DNA of 52,254 nucleotides from Aequorivita sp. Lineage in GTDB: Bacteria; Bacteroidota; Bacteroidia; Flavobacteriales; Flavobacteriaceae. Where the stretch lies: contig JAGQYY010000009.1 in the NCBI GenBank assembly GCA_020435825.1, positions 1-52,254 on the forward strand, read 5' to 3'. Each line of letters opens with the position of its first letter. Position 1 is the first letter of the stretch. Below, piece after piece: positions 15,425-25,211 of the stretch. Under the pieces are notes generated by a model. The model was not told where the DNA came from and did not search any database. It worked only from the letters and a program-made list of their open reading frames with translations. The translations under genes were made by a program, and so were the position numbers.

Positions 15425-18343
15425 ATGAAGAACATACTGCTCACTTTCCTTTTTGCACTTATACATCTGTCGGTTTTTTCCCAAGATAAGAACCCATTAA
15501 TTGTAAAAAACGATTTTCAGAATCAAAAAAAATGGGTCGATAGCATTTATGATTCCATGACTTTGGAAGAAAAAATGGGCCAGCTTTTTATGGCAGATAT
15601 TTTTTCGAGTGACCCAAAGTCTAAAGCTGACAAGATTAAAGACCTCATTACAAATTATCATTTGGGAGGTGTCATTTTTTCCAAAGGAGGTCCTGTTCGC
15701 CAAGCCAAACTGAACAATGAGTTTCAGTCTCTCGCAAAAATACCTTTATTGATTGGTATGGACGCGGAATGGGGTCTTGCCATGCGCCTTGATTCTACCT
15801 ACGCTTTTCCGTGGAATATGACTCTGGGAGCGATTACAGACAATAAGATCGTTGAGAAAATTGGCCGTAGGATTGGCGAACAGTCCAAACGTTTGGGGGT
15901 TCACATCAACTTTGCGCCAGTGGTGGACATAAACACAAACCCTAAAAACCCAATTATAGGTAACCGCTCATTCGGGGAAGACAGGGACAATGTAACCGAA
16001 AAGGCGCTCGCTTTTATGAAAGGCATGCAAAGCGCAGGTATTATGGGAAGCGCAAAACATTTTCCCGGTCATGGCGATACCGAAATGGACAGTCATAAAA
16101 CCTTGCCAACTGTTGATTTTACTAGGGAACGATTGGATACTTTGGAACTTTACCCGTACAAAAGACTCATAAGTGAAGGCCTAAATAGCGTGATGGTTGC
16201 CCATTTGAATGTTCCAGCTTTGGATATACAGATGAATTATCCGTCTTCACTTTCTTCAAAAGTTGTAACAGACCTATTGAAAAAAGAGTTGGGCTTCAAT
16301 GGTCTTATTTTTACGGATGCGCTTAACATGAAAGGCGCATCCAATTTCAAAAAACCTGGCGAAATTGAACTGGCGGCTTTTTTGGCAGGGAATGACGTGC
16401 TTTTGATTTCTGAAGATATTCCAAAGGCGATGGAATTTCTTATAAATTCATACAATGAAGAGGTAATTACCGAAAAACGATTGGCATATTCTGTCAAAAA
16501 AATTCTATATGCAAAATACAAAGTCGGGTTAAACCATTACACGCCTGTGAAATTGGCATATTTGGTCGAAGATTTAAACTCTGTAAATGACGATGTAATT
16601 TACGAAAAGGCAATGGACAATGCACTAACCGTATTGAAAAACGACCGAGCAATCCTTCCCATAAAAGACCTTCAAAAGAAAAAGATTGCTTATGTAAATT
16701 TTGGTGATGATTCTGGAGAATATTTTTTAAATGAATTAAAAAAATACGGTAACGTAGAATGGGTTAAGGCAAACAGTTTGGATGATTATATCCAGAAGTT
16801 GAAAGAGTATAATTACGTAATTATCGGCTTTCATAAAAACAATGAAAATCCTTGGAAAAATTTTCAATTTTCGGAAAATGAACTTGTTTGGCTTTATGAA
16901 ATTGCTCGTACAAATACTGTGATTCTGGATGTTTTTGCGAGACCGTATGCTATGCTTGATTTAAAAACCACTGCCAATTTTGAAGGTGTTATTATGTCTT
17001 ATCAAAATAGTAAGATTTCGCAGCAACTTTCCGCACAACTAATTTTTGGTGCACGCGAAGCAAAAGGTAAGTTACCTGTCTCCTTGGGTGAAGATTTTCC
17101 ATTGAACACTTTTTTACAAACAAAATCCTTACGAAGACTGCAATACGGAACCCCCGAAAGTGTGGGTGTAAATAGCTACAAACTTAAAAAAATAGATTCC
17201 CTTGCAAATTTGGGAATTCGTGAAGGAATGTATCCCGGAGCGCAAATTTTAGTGGCACGAAAAGGGAAGGTTATCTATCAGAAAAATTTTGGTTACCACG
17301 AATATGATAATAAAATTGAAGTAAAAGACAATACCATTTACGATTTGGCTTCGTTAACCAAAATTCTGGCTTCCTTACCGCTTGTGATGCAACTTGTAGA
17401 TAAAAAAGAATTAAGTATGAATACGAAGCTTTCAGAAATGCTTCCGAAATACAAAAATTCAAACAAGGCAAATATTACTTTAAAGGAAATGCTTTCGCAC
17501 TATGCGCGTTTAAAGGCATGGATACCATTTTATCGCCATACATTCAACGATGAAAAAACGGGAATCTCTTCAAAGTATTATTCTGAGATTCCCGATAAAA
17601 ACTTCAATGTTCAGGTTGCTGAAAATCTTTACATGCGAAGGGATTATATGGATACCATATTCAAAACAATTAGAGAAAGTGATTTAAACTCACGGCTTGA
17701 ATATAAATACAGCGACTTGCCGTATTATATTTTGAAGCAATATTTAGAACGGAAATTCGGAAAGCCTCTGGAAATTATCGTTCAGGAAAATCTATATGAG
17801 TCATTGGGCGCCAATTACACAATGTACCATCCGTTAGAAAAATTTTCAAAAGACAATATTCCGCCCACGGAACAAGATAATATTTTCAGAAAGCAGAAAG
17901 TTCAAGGTTATGTGAACGACCAAGGTGCGGCAATGCTCGGTGGCGTTAGTGGTCATGCTGGGTTATTCAGCAATAGTAATGATGTTGCCAAAATAATGCA
18001 GATGTATCTTTGGAAAGGTTTTTATGGGGGCAAACGTTATTTTAATCCCGATATATTAGATCTTTTTAACACCTGTTATTACTGTGATAAAAACGTAAGG
18101 CGCGGTGTTGGTTTTGATAAACCCCAATTAGGAACTTCTGGGCCAACCTGTGGTTGTGTTTCAATGACCAGCTTTGGACATAGTGGATTTACAGGAACAT
18201 TTGCATGGGCAGATCCAGAACAGGAAATTGTTTACGTATTTTTATCAAACCGAACCTTTCCGGATCCAGAAAACCGAAAATTGATAAAGAGCGATTTACG
18301 CAGTAAAATCCAAGAAGCCATTTACGAGGCAATTGATTATTGA
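15425..18343 (+). CDS. GH3 beta-N-acetylhexosaminidase fused to a serine beta-lactamase-like domain
   Basis: This exported protein of 972 residues has a signal peptide (MKNILLTFLFALIHLSVFSQ). The GH3 NagZ-type domain has the His-Asp/His loop KHFPGHGDTEMDSH (His212) and nucleophile Asp298 in FTDALNM. A GH3 C-terminal sandwich runs to about 560. The C-terminal class C lactamase/DD-peptidase fold has Ser643 in SLTK, a YSD in place of YxN, and His919 in HSG. The protein should remove N-acetylglucosamine from peptidoglycan fragments, with the second domain acting on peptides or esters. The ATG at 15425 was chosen for the signal peptide. Confidence 0.92.
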   Translation: MKNILLTFLFALIHLSVFSQDKNPLIVKNDFQNQKKWVDSIYDSMTLEEKMGQLFMADIFSSDPKSKADKIKDLITNYHLGGVIFSKGGPVRQAKLNNEFQSLAKIPLLIGMDAEWGLAMRLDSTYAFPWNMTLGAITDNKIVEKIGRRIGEQSKRLGVHINFAPVVDINTNPKNPIIGNRSFGEDRDNVTEKALAFMKGMQSAGIMGSAKHFPGHGDTEMDSHKTLPTVDFTRERLDTLELYPYKRLISEGLNSVMVAHLNVPALDIQMNYPSSLSSKVVTDLLKKELGFNGLIFTDALNMKGASNFKKPGEIELAAFLAGNDVLLISEDIPKAMEFLINSYNEEVITEKRLAYSVKKILYAKYKVGLNHYTPVKLAYLVEDLNSVNDDVIYEKAMDNALTVLKNDRAILPIKDLQKKKIAYVNFGDDSGEYFLNELKKYGNVEWVKANSLDDYIQKLKEYNYVIIGFHKNNENPWKNFQFSENELVWLYEIARTNTVILDVFARPYAMLDLKTTANFEGVIMSYQNSKISQQLSAQLIFGAREAKGKLPVSLGEDFPLNTFLQTKSLRRLQYGTPESVGVNSYKLKKIDSLANLGIREGMYPGAQILVARKGKVIYQKNFGYHEYDNKIEVKDNTIYDLASLTKILASLPLVMQLVDKKELSMNTKLSEMLPKYKNSNKANITLKEMLSHYARLKAWIPFYRHTFNDEKTGISSKYYSEIPDKNFNVQVAENLYMRRDYMDTIFKTIRESDLNSRLEYKYSDLPYYILKQYLERKFGKPLEIIVQENLYESLGANYTMYHPLEKFSKDNIPPTEQDNIFRKQKVQGYVNDQGAAMLGGVSGHAGLFSNSNDVAKIMQMYLWKGFYGGKRYFNPDILDLFNTCYYCDKNVRRGVGFDKPQLGTSGPTCGCVSMTSFGHSGFTGTFAWADPEQEIVYVFLSNRTFPDPENRKLIKSDLRSKIQEAIYEAIDY

Positions 18344-18393
18344 ATTTAAGGGTATTTCAGAATACTTCAAACTTTGAACTTGAAACCAAAAAA

Positions 18394-19536
18394 ATGAAGA
18401 TAGCAATAGTATGTTACCCAACCTTTGGGGGTAGTGGAGTAGTGGCTACAGAATTGGGCTTGGCACTTGCCGAGCACGGCCACGAAGTACATTTCATTAC
18501 GTATAAACAACCCGTTCGGTTGGAATTGCTTTCAAAAAATATTCACTTTCACGAAGTTTCTGTTCCAGATTATCCGTTGTTTCACTATCAGCCATATGAG
18601 CTTGCACTCTCCAGCAAGTTGGTTGACATGGTTAAACTCCATAAAATAGAAGTGCTGCATGTGCATTACGCCATTCCCCATGCTTATGCTGGTTATATGG
18701 CGAAGAAAATGCTGGAAGAAGAAAACATATATATTCCAATGGTTACAACGCTTCACGGCACTGATATTACGCTTGTTGGAAGCCATCCTTTTTATAAGAC
18801 AGCAGTTACGTTTAGCATTAATAATAGCGATGTTGTAACTTCAGTTTCGCAAAGCTTAAAGGATGACACACTTCAACTTTTTGATATTAAAAAAGAAATC
18901 CATGTAGTTCCCAATTTTATTGATATTCCAAAAAAAATCAACCCTTATACCGATTGTGAACGCGATATGATGGCGGAAAGGAATGAACGCATTGTAACCC
19001 ACGTGAGCAACCTTCGTAAGGTAAAACGTGTAATAGATGTTATTGAGGTTTTTGACCGCATCCAGAAAAAAATTCCTTCAAAATTAATTATAGTAGGAGA
19101 AGGCCCAGAACGCGAAGCCTGTGAAATTTTATGTACTAAAAAAGGAATTGAGGAAAAAGTTTTATTTGTTGGTAATAGCAATGAAGTTGATAAAATTCTT
19201 TGTTTCTCAGATCTTTTTATTCTTCCATCTGAAAAGGAGAGCTTTGGACTTGCAGCTTTAGAGGCTATGGCGTGTGGTGTTCCAGTAATATCAAGCAATA
19301 CAGGAGGCTTGCCAGAAGTTAATATACAAGGCGTAAGTGGTTTTCTGAGCGATGTGGGCAATGTCGGGGAAATGGCAGAAAATGCATTGAAAATTTTGGA
19401 AACCGATGCATCTTTAAATAATTTCAAGAAACAGGCAGTAGAAGCTGCAATGGTATATGACACAAAGAAAATTGTGCCAATGTATGAGCAGTTGTATGCA
19501 AAAGCAATTACTGAAAAAAACAATGCCCCAAACTAG
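18394..19536 (+). CDS. bshA: N-acetyl-alpha-D-glucosaminyl L-malate synthase BshA
   Basis: This GT-B, GT4-family glycosyltransferase of 380 residues joins GlcNAc from UDP-GlcNAc to L-malate, the first step of bacillithiol synthesis. BshA signatures are the N-terminus MKIAIVCYPTFGGSGVVATE, then VLHVHYAIPHAYAGYMA, TTLHGTDITLVGSHP and the donor-binding PSEKESFGLAALEAMACG. An upstream TTG at 18340 overlaps the preceding gene and adds 18 residues not found in the family, so I start at 18394. Other bsh genes are not in the window. Confidence 0.95.
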   Translation: MKIAIVCYPTFGGSGVVATELGLALAEHGHEVHFITYKQPVRLELLSKNIHFHEVSVPDYPLFHYQPYELALSSKLVDMVKLHKIEVLHVHYAIPHAYAGYMAKKMLEEENIYIPMVTTLHGTDITLVGSHPFYKTAVTFSINNSDVVTSVSQSLKDDTLQLFDIKKEIHVVPNFIDIPKKINPYTDCERDMMAERNERIVTHVSNLRKVKRVIDVIEVFDRIQKKIPSKLIIVGEGPEREACEILCTKKGIEEKVLFVGNSNEVDKILCFSDLFILPSEKESFGLAALEAMACGVPVISSNTGGLPEVNIQGVSGFLSDVGNVGEMAENALKILETDASLNNFKKQAVEAAMVYDTKKIVPMYEQLYAKAITEKNNAPN

Positions 19537-19547
19537 ATGAGGCATTG
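19514..19547 (-). terminator. Intrinsic terminator of the small outer-membrane protein gene
   Basis: On the minus strand CAATGCC pairs with GGCATTG (7 base pairs, 13-base loop) and is followed by seven T residues. It lies just after the stop at 19557 and overlaps the last codons and stop of the convergent bshA gene. Confidence 0.65.
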
Positions 19548-19556
19548 ATCAAGAAA

Positions 19557-20057
19557 TTAAAATTTATAGCGCGCACTTAAACCTACGTCAAAACTCACAT
19601 CATCTCTGTATCCTAAATTTGCTTGCGGCCTGAAATCAAAGGAAACAAGCAGCGGGAAATCAAAACTGTATTCTATGCCCACATCACCTGTAAAAAAGGC
19701 AAAAGCTTCCGAATCCTTGTTTCGATAATATGGATAGTTATCATCATAATAACGATCAAAACTTTCAATTCCAGCGCCCAAACCAGGCCCAGCATACCAA
19801 TTAAAGCCACCGTCAATGTTCCATACCCATTGATAAATTGCAGTGAATTTTACATCATCCCAATAGCGTTCGCTATGCCATGCAAGCCCTAGCTCCAAGC
19901 GATTTGCATCGCCCAATGCACGTTGGTAGTTAACCTCTGGGCCAAAGCCATTACTTTCGCTAAGGCGAATACCAATGGCATTTTTCGCTATTTCCTGGGC
20001 ATTTGTTTGTACACCTAAACCGATAATAGTCAAAATTAATAAAACTGATTTTTTCAT
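19557..20057 (-). CDS. Small outer-membrane beta-barrel protein
   Basis: This 166-residue protein has a signal peptide (MKKSVLLILTIIGLGVQTNA) followed by alternating amphipathic strands. It ends in an aromatic residue (GLSARYKF), as expected of an outer-membrane barrel recognised by the BAM machinery. Segments such as FNWYAGPGLGAGIES resemble the OmpW/porin-like small barrels common in Flavobacteriia. The ATG at 20057 was chosen because the signal peptide starts there. Function is unknown. It is convergent with bshA and divergent from the FAD/Fe-S dehydrogenase. Confidence 0.78.
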   Translation of the reverse strand: MKKSVLLILTIIGLGVQTNAQEIAKNAIGIRLSESNGFGPEVNYQRALGDANRLELGLAWHSERYWDDVKFTAIYQWVWNIDGGFNWYAGPGLGAGIESFDRYYDDNYPYYRNKDSEAFAFFTGDVGIEYSFDFPLLVSFDFRPQANLGYRDDVSFDVGLSARYKF

Positions 20058-20189
20058 ATATTTTCTTTTAGTTATTAACGTTGTAAAAATATATTTAATA
20101 TAGCGAGACAATAGTTAATGGGAAGCTAATCCACATCCTAAAATTTACAAAGTTTTGTTAAGTATTTTTCTACATTTACAGTACCGACA

Positions 20190-23123
20190 ATGAAAAAGCG
20201 ATTCCAAAATTTTCAAAAAATATTCAATGGTGAATTTTTTACTGATTCCCTTCATACATCATTGTATGCCACAGATGCTTCGGTTTATAGAATGGTGCCG
20301 ATGGCAGTGGCTTATCCTACTAACGAACGTGGTATCAAGCAACTTATCGTTTTTGCAGAAGAAAACGAAGTGTCCCTCATTCCAAGAACGGCCGGTACAT
20401 CCTTGGCGGGGCAATGTGTAGGCGAGGGGATAGTCGTTGATGTTTCAAAACATTTCACCCAAATAATTTCCTTAGACACTGAAAAAAGAACGGTAACGCT
20501 TCAGCCTGGCGTTATAAGGGATGAACTGAACCGATACCTAAAACCTTTCGGACTTTTTTTTGGCCCAAACACTTCAACCAGTAATCGCTGTATGATTGGT
20601 GGTATGGTAGGCAATAACAGCAGCGGTACGACTTCCATTCAATACGGTGTAACGCGCGATAAGGTTTTAAAGTTGAAAACAATCCTTTCCAATGGGGAAG
20701 AAGTTGTTTTTGAACCTCTTTCAAAAGAAACATTTTTTAAAAAGCTGGAATTAAATTCCTTGGAAGGAAAAATCTATAAAACACTTTATAATGAATTGAT
20801 TTCCGAAGAAACACAACAGGAAATCTGGAAGGAATTCCCAAAGCCCGAAATACACCGAAGAAATACAGGCTATGCAATAGATAGCCTGCTGAATACTTCT
20901 GTTTTTGGGGAATTTAACAAAGAAATCAATCTCTGCAAATTATTATGCGGAAGTGAGGGAACGCTTGCTTTTACAACAGAAATTACACTCCAGCTAGATC
21001 CTTTACCGCCTCAATTCACGGCAATGGTTGCAACACACTACGAAACGCTGGAAACTTGTTTGAACGATGTGGTTGTAGCAATGCAACACAAGCTGCATAC
21101 ATGCGAAATGATGGACAATGTGATATTAGATTGCACTAAAAAAAACAAAACCTACGAACCCTATCGGTTTTTTGTGGAAGGAAGTCCAAAAGCAATTTTA
21201 TTATTGGAACTGAAAAGCATTTCTGAAGATGATTTACAAAGTCAAATAGAAGCTTTAATGGATTCCCTTAAAATTTCGGGCTATAGCTATCACAGTCCGG
21301 TTTTAAGGGGCGAGGAAATTGAAATGGCTTTGGAACTACGCAAGGCAGGCTTGGGACTTCTGGGAAATATGGTCGGTGACCGAAAAGCTGTTGCCTGTAT
21401 TGAAGATACGGCGGTTGCTTTGGAAGATTTGCCATCTTACATAGGGGAATTTTCCGCTTTGATGAAAAAATACGACCAACAGGCGGTCTATTACGCACAC
21501 GCCGGCGCTGGTGAGCTACATTTACGACCCATCCTTAATTTGAAAGAGAAAGAAGGTGTAGCATATTTCAGAAAAATAACGACAGATGTGGCTTTGCTCT
21601 GCAAGAAATACAAAGGCTCCTTTTCTGGCGAGCACGGCGATGGCATTGTGCGTGCAGAATTTATTCCGCTGATGATAGGAGAGAAAAATTATGCGCTTTT
21701 AAAAAGAATAAAGACAGCTTTCGACCCCAAAAATATTTTCAATCCCGGGAAAATTGTGGATGCTTTTAAAATGGACGAGTCTCTTCGCTATGAAATTGAT
21801 AGAAAAGAGCCAAATATTGAAACATTAATGGATTTCAGTGATTCCGATGGTATTCTTCGATTGGCTGAAAAATGCAACGGAAGTGGGGATTGCAGAAAAA
21901 CGGACGAAGCGGCGGGAGCAATGTGCCCAAGCTATCACGCCACTAAAAATGAAAAAGACACTACCCGTGCCCGTGCCAATGCCTTACGGGAGGTTTTAAC
22001 AAATAGTGAAGCTGCCAATAAGTTTAACTCAGGCGAATTAAAAGAGGTTTTTGATCTCTGCATCAGCTGTAAGGCATGTGCCAGCGAATGCCCAAGTAAT
22101 GTTGATATTAGTACGGCGAAAGCAGAATTTTTATATCAGTATAACAAAGCTAATGGAATTTCTTTATCCAATAAATTATTCGGAAAAAGTACTAAGCTTA
22201 ACAAAGCTGCTTCCAAATTTCCGAAACTCTCCAATTGGTTTTTCACGAATGGATTCACTTCAAGAATTATTAAAAAAGTTGGTCGGGTCCATCAAAATCG
22301 TTCACTGCCCATTATTTCGACAAAAAGTTTTAGTAAAATAGTTCAAAATTATAAAAATCAAACAATTACAAGTTATTTATCTAAAGAAAAAGTATCCCAA
22401 AAAATATTTCTTTTTGTTGACGAATTTAGTAATTATCTAGATGCAGAAATTGCAATGGATTCCTTTTTACTATTAAACGGTCTGGGTTATCAAGTTGAAA
22501 TTATTGATGGTTTGGACAGTGGCCGGGCATTGATTTCAAAAGGGTTTTTGGAAGAAGCGAAAAGGGAAGCAAATAAAAACATATCGTTTTTAAAAAATAA
22601 AGTGGCCAAAGACGCACCTTTGCTTGGCATTGAGCCTTCGGCAATACTTACTTTTCGCGATGAATACCTTCGCTTGGCAGACGATAAAATTTCCGCAGAA
22701 ATCCTTTCAAAAAATGCATTTTTAGTTGAAGAATTTCTTTCGGCGGAAATCCAAAAAGGAAATATTACGGCTGCACAGTTTACTTCCGAAGAAAAATATA
22801 TTAAGATCCACGCACACTGTCACCAAAAATCAATCAGCAACCAGAAAGTAACTTTTGACATTTTGAATCTTCCCAAAAATTACACACCAACCATTATCAC
22901 TTCAGGATGCTGCGGGATGGCGGGCAGTTTTGGATATGAAAAGGAACATTACGAAGTAAGTATGAAAATAGGGGAGCTGAAGTTATTTCCCGCTGTAAGA
23001 AAAACTACCGAAGACACTATTATTTCAGCTAATGGCACAAGTTGTCGTCATCAAATTTTTGACGGGACAGGCAGAAAAGCATTGCACCCGGTAACGATTT
23101 TAAGACAAGCTTTAAAAAATTAA
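20190..23123 (+). CDS. FAD-linked and [4Fe-4S] dehydrogenase, YdiJ/Dld-like
   Basis: This 977-residue three-part enzyme starts with an FAD_binding_4 domain (about 25-240, with RTAGTSLAGQCVGEG and the flavin loop MVGNNSSGTTSIQYG). An FAD oxidase C-terminal domain ends near 530 at FDPKNIFNPGKIVD. The ferredoxin part holds Cys562 onward (CNGSGDCRK) and Cys624 onward (CISCKACASECP). A C-terminal CCG domain carries SGCCGMAGSFGYEKEH. Family members oxidise D-2-hydroxyacids such as D-lactate or D-2-hydroxyglutarate and feed the quinone pool. Its end overlaps the convergent phosphatase gene by 4 bases. Confidence 0.9.
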   Translation: MKKRFQNFQKIFNGEFFTDSLHTSLYATDASVYRMVPMAVAYPTNERGIKQLIVFAEENEVSLIPRTAGTSLAGQCVGEGIVVDVSKHFTQIISLDTEKRTVTLQPGVIRDELNRYLKPFGLFFGPNTSTSNRCMIGGMVGNNSSGTTSIQYGVTRDKVLKLKTILSNGEEVVFEPLSKETFFKKLELNSLEGKIYKTLYNELISEETQQEIWKEFPKPEIHRRNTGYAIDSLLNTSVFGEFNKEINLCKLLCGSEGTLAFTTEITLQLDPLPPQFTAMVATHYETLETCLNDVVVAMQHKLHTCEMMDNVILDCTKKNKTYEPYRFFVEGSPKAILLLELKSISEDDLQSQIEALMDSLKISGYSYHSPVLRGEEIEMALELRKAGLGLLGNMVGDRKAVACIEDTAVALEDLPSYIGEFSALMKKYDQQAVYYAHAGAGELHLRPILNLKEKEGVAYFRKITTDVALLCKKYKGSFSGEHGDGIVRAEFIPLMIGEKNYALLKRIKTAFDPKNIFNPGKIVDAFKMDESLRYEIDRKEPNIETLMDFSDSDGILRLAEKCNGSGDCRKTDEAAGAMCPSYHATKNEKDTTRARANALREVLTNSEAANKFNSGELKEVFDLCISCKACASECPSNVDISTAKAEFLYQYNKANGISLSNKLFGKSTKLNKAASKFPKLSNWFFTNGFTSRIIKKVGRVHQNRSLPIISTKSFSKIVQNYKNQTITSYLSKEKVSQKIFLFVDEFSNYLDAEIAMDSFLLLNGLGYQVEIIDGLDSGRALISKGFLEEAKREANKNISFLKNKVAKDAPLLGIEPSAILTFRDEYLRLADDKISAEILSKNAFLVEEFLSAEIQKGNITAAQFTSEEKYIKIHAHCHQKSISNQKVTFDILNLPKNYTPTIITSGCCGMAGSFGYEKEHYEVSMKIGELKLFPAVRKTTEDTIISANGTSCRHQIFDGTGRKALHPVTILRQALKN

Positions 23124-23959
23124 ATAATAGTTTTAAAAGCTTTCATGGCTGCAACCATATTTTCAAAACCTTCACCATTTTCTTCCTCAATTAAAGATTC
23201 GTCTGGAGCCAAAAGATGCTTTCTATCTTGAAAGGAATATAAGTTCCATCGCTCGTTATTATATTCCAAAGCGGTCAAGTTTTCAATCCAATCACCACTA
23301 TTTAAGTATATACAGCTTCCTTTGCTTGTAATTACCTTTTTAATGCAAGGCTGATGAATATGACCACAAACTACGTAATCAAATTCGTTTTCAATTGCCA
23401 AATCGGTTGCGGTTGTCTCAAAGTTATCTATGAACTTAACTGCTGACTTTACGCTATTTTTAATTTTTTTTGACAGCGAATATTTTTCGCGGCCTGCTTT
23501 TTCCAATAAATAATTTATAAATCTGTTGAAAAGAATCAATAGATCATAGCCCCAACCCCCAAGTTTTGCAATCCATTTGGCGTGTTGCACGGAAGCGTCA
23601 AACACATCTCCATGAAAAAACCAAGCCTTTTTTCCGTCAAGATTTAGTAAAAGCTTATCCACAATTTGGATATTGCCCATTTTCGTATTACTAAACCGCC
23701 GTAGCTTTTCGTCGTGATTTCCGGTTATATAGTACACTTTTGCACCCTTCGCCGCGAGAGACAATATCTTTTTAATAATCAAAAGGTGTGCTTTGGGAAA
23801 ATATCTTTTCCGAAACTGCCAGATATCAATTATATCGCCGTTCAAAATAATCTTTTTCGGTTTTACGGAATTTAAATAATGAAGAAGCTCTTTAGCGTGG
23901 CAGCCGTAGGTCCCTAAATGGACATCAGATATTACAACAATTTCAACCTTTCTTTTCAA
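23120..23959 (-). CDS. UDP-2,3-diacylglucosamine diphosphatase (LpxH)-like metallophosphatase
   Basis: This 279-residue calcineurin-like phosphoesterase has metal-binding motifs ISDVHLGTYG, LNGDIIDIW, ITGNHDEKLR, FHGDVFDAS and CGHIHQP. This set matches the LpxH group that cleaves UDP-2,3-diacylglucosamine in lipid A synthesis, fitting the LptD-like gene in the same window. The start is a TTG: an in-frame TGA lies directly upstream and no ATG precedes the first metal motif. Related YbbF-type proteins in Bacteroidota are not all tested, so the substrate is moderately sure. Confidence 0.82.
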   Translation of the reverse strand: MKRKVEIVVISDVHLGTYGCHAKELLHYLNSVKPKKIILNGDIIDIWQFRKRYFPKAHLLIIKKILSLAAKGAKVYYITGNHDEKLRRFSNTKMGNIQIVDKLLLNLDGKKAWFFHGDVFDASVQHAKWIAKLGGWGYDLLILFNRFINYLLEKAGREKYSLSKKIKNSVKSAVKFIDNFETTATDLAIENEFDYVVCGHIHQPCIKKVITSKGSCIYLNSGDWIENLTALEYNNERWNLYSFQDRKHLLAPDESLIEEENGEGFENMVAAMKAFKTII

Positions 23960-24109
23960 TCACACATTTTTACATTACAAATTTCTACAAATCATCGAAT
24001 TCAAACTTTAAGTGAAGGTTATGGTTTAAATGCGAAAATGTTATGTAATAAGCCGCATGTTTCTTAAAGATTATGAACAAGGTTATTTTCATTATTCGTC
24101 CCTATCAAT

Positions 24110-24117
24110 TACATTTG
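24110..24117 (+). promoter_or_regulatory. -7 promoter element of aroC
   Basis: TACATTTG fully matches TAnnTTTG and lies 14 bases before the ATG at 24132, inside the longer open frame. It therefore supports the shorter start. Confidence 0.5.
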
Positions 24118-24131
24118 TTGAAAAGCAACCT

Positions 24132-25196
24132 ATGGCAGGCAATTCCTTCGGAACAATTTTTAAACTCACCACTTTTGGAGAATCGCACGGTCCCGCTATT
24201 GGCGGAATTATAGATGGTTGTCCAGCAGGCCTTTCTCTCGATTTTGAAGCAATAAACGCTGAAATGCAGCGCCGCAAACCTGGCCAATCTGCAATTGTAA
24301 CCCAGCGGAAGGAAGAGGACGAAGTAAAATTTCTCTCCGGAATATTTGAAGGAAAAACTACGGGAACTCCTATTGGGTTCATTATTGAGAATACCGATCA
24401 AAAAAGTAAGGATTACAGCCATATAAAAGGTATTTACCGTCCTTCGCATGCAGATTATACCTACGATAAAAAGTACGGCATCCGTGATTATCGTGGTGGC
24501 GGACGTTCCTCGGCACGTGAAACGGCTTGCAGGGTGGTTGCCGGAGCTATTGCAAAACAACTGCTTCAAGGTATAAAAATCACTGCCTATGTTTCTTCAG
24601 TAGGCGAAATAGAACTTAAAAAACATTATTCAGAAGTTGATTTTTCGGAAATCGAAAAAAACCCAGTACGATGTCCCGATGCCGAAATGGCTTCAAAAAT
24701 GGAGGATTTTATTAAATCCATTCGAAAAGAAGGGGATACCGTTGGCGGAACCATTAGCTGTGTTATTCAAAATGTTCCCCTTGGTTTGGGCGAACCAGTT
24801 TTTGATAAATTACACGCAGAATTGGGTAAGGCAATGCTTTCAATAAACGCCGTAAAAGGTTTTGAGTATGGAAGCGGTTTTGCGGGAACAAGAATGAAGG
24901 GCAGTGATCACAATGATGCATTTACTAAAGACGGAAGCACCAAAACAAACCACAGTGGTGGAATACAGGGTGGGATAAGCAATGGAGAGGATATTTATTT
25001 TAATGTAGCGTTTAAACCTGTAGCTACCATCATGCAAAGTCAGCAAACCATAGATAACAAAGGAAATAAAGCAGTGGCTGAAGGAAAGGGACGTCATGAC
25101 CCTTGTGTAGTTCCGCGGGCAGTGCCTATAGTTGAGGCAATGGCCGCACTGGTTTTGGCGGATTTCTATTTATTGAACAAAATTTCGAAAATTTAA
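24132..25196 (+). CDS. aroC: Chorismate synthase
   Basis: This 354-residue enzyme makes chorismate from EPSP with reduced FMN, the last step of the shikimate pathway. Signatures are [18 protein letters not shown] near the N-terminus, [21 protein letters not shown] in the middle and the late [20 protein letters not shown]. The frame is open to 24030, but family proteins begin with [16 protein letters not shown] at 24132, and a -7 promoter element lies within the longer frame. The symporter gene follows after 15 bases and may be cotranscribed. Confidence 0.97.
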   Translation: MAGNSFGTIFKLTTFGESHGPAIGGIIDGCPAGLSLDFEAINAEMQRRKPGQSAIVTQRKEEDEVKFLSGIFEGKTTGTPIGFIIENTDQKSKDYSHIKGIYRPSHADYTYDKKYGIRDYRGGGRSSARETACRVVAGAIAKQLLQGIKITAYVSSVGEIELKKHYSEVDFSEIEKNPVRCPDAEMASKMEDFIKSIRKEGDTVGGTISCVIQNVPLGLGEPVFDKLHAELGKAMLSINAVKGFEYGSGFAGTRMKGSDHNDAFTKDGSTKTNHSGGIQGGISNGEDIYFNVAFKPVATIMQSQQTIDNKGNKAVAEGKGRHDPCVVPRAVPIVEAMAALVLADFYLLNKISKI

Positions 25197-25211
25197 AAGA
25201 CCAATCATTTT

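Noticed and set aside
24030-24131. 34-residue N-terminal extension of chorismate synthase
   Set aside because: The family begins at MAGNSFG, and a -7 promoter element lies within the extension.
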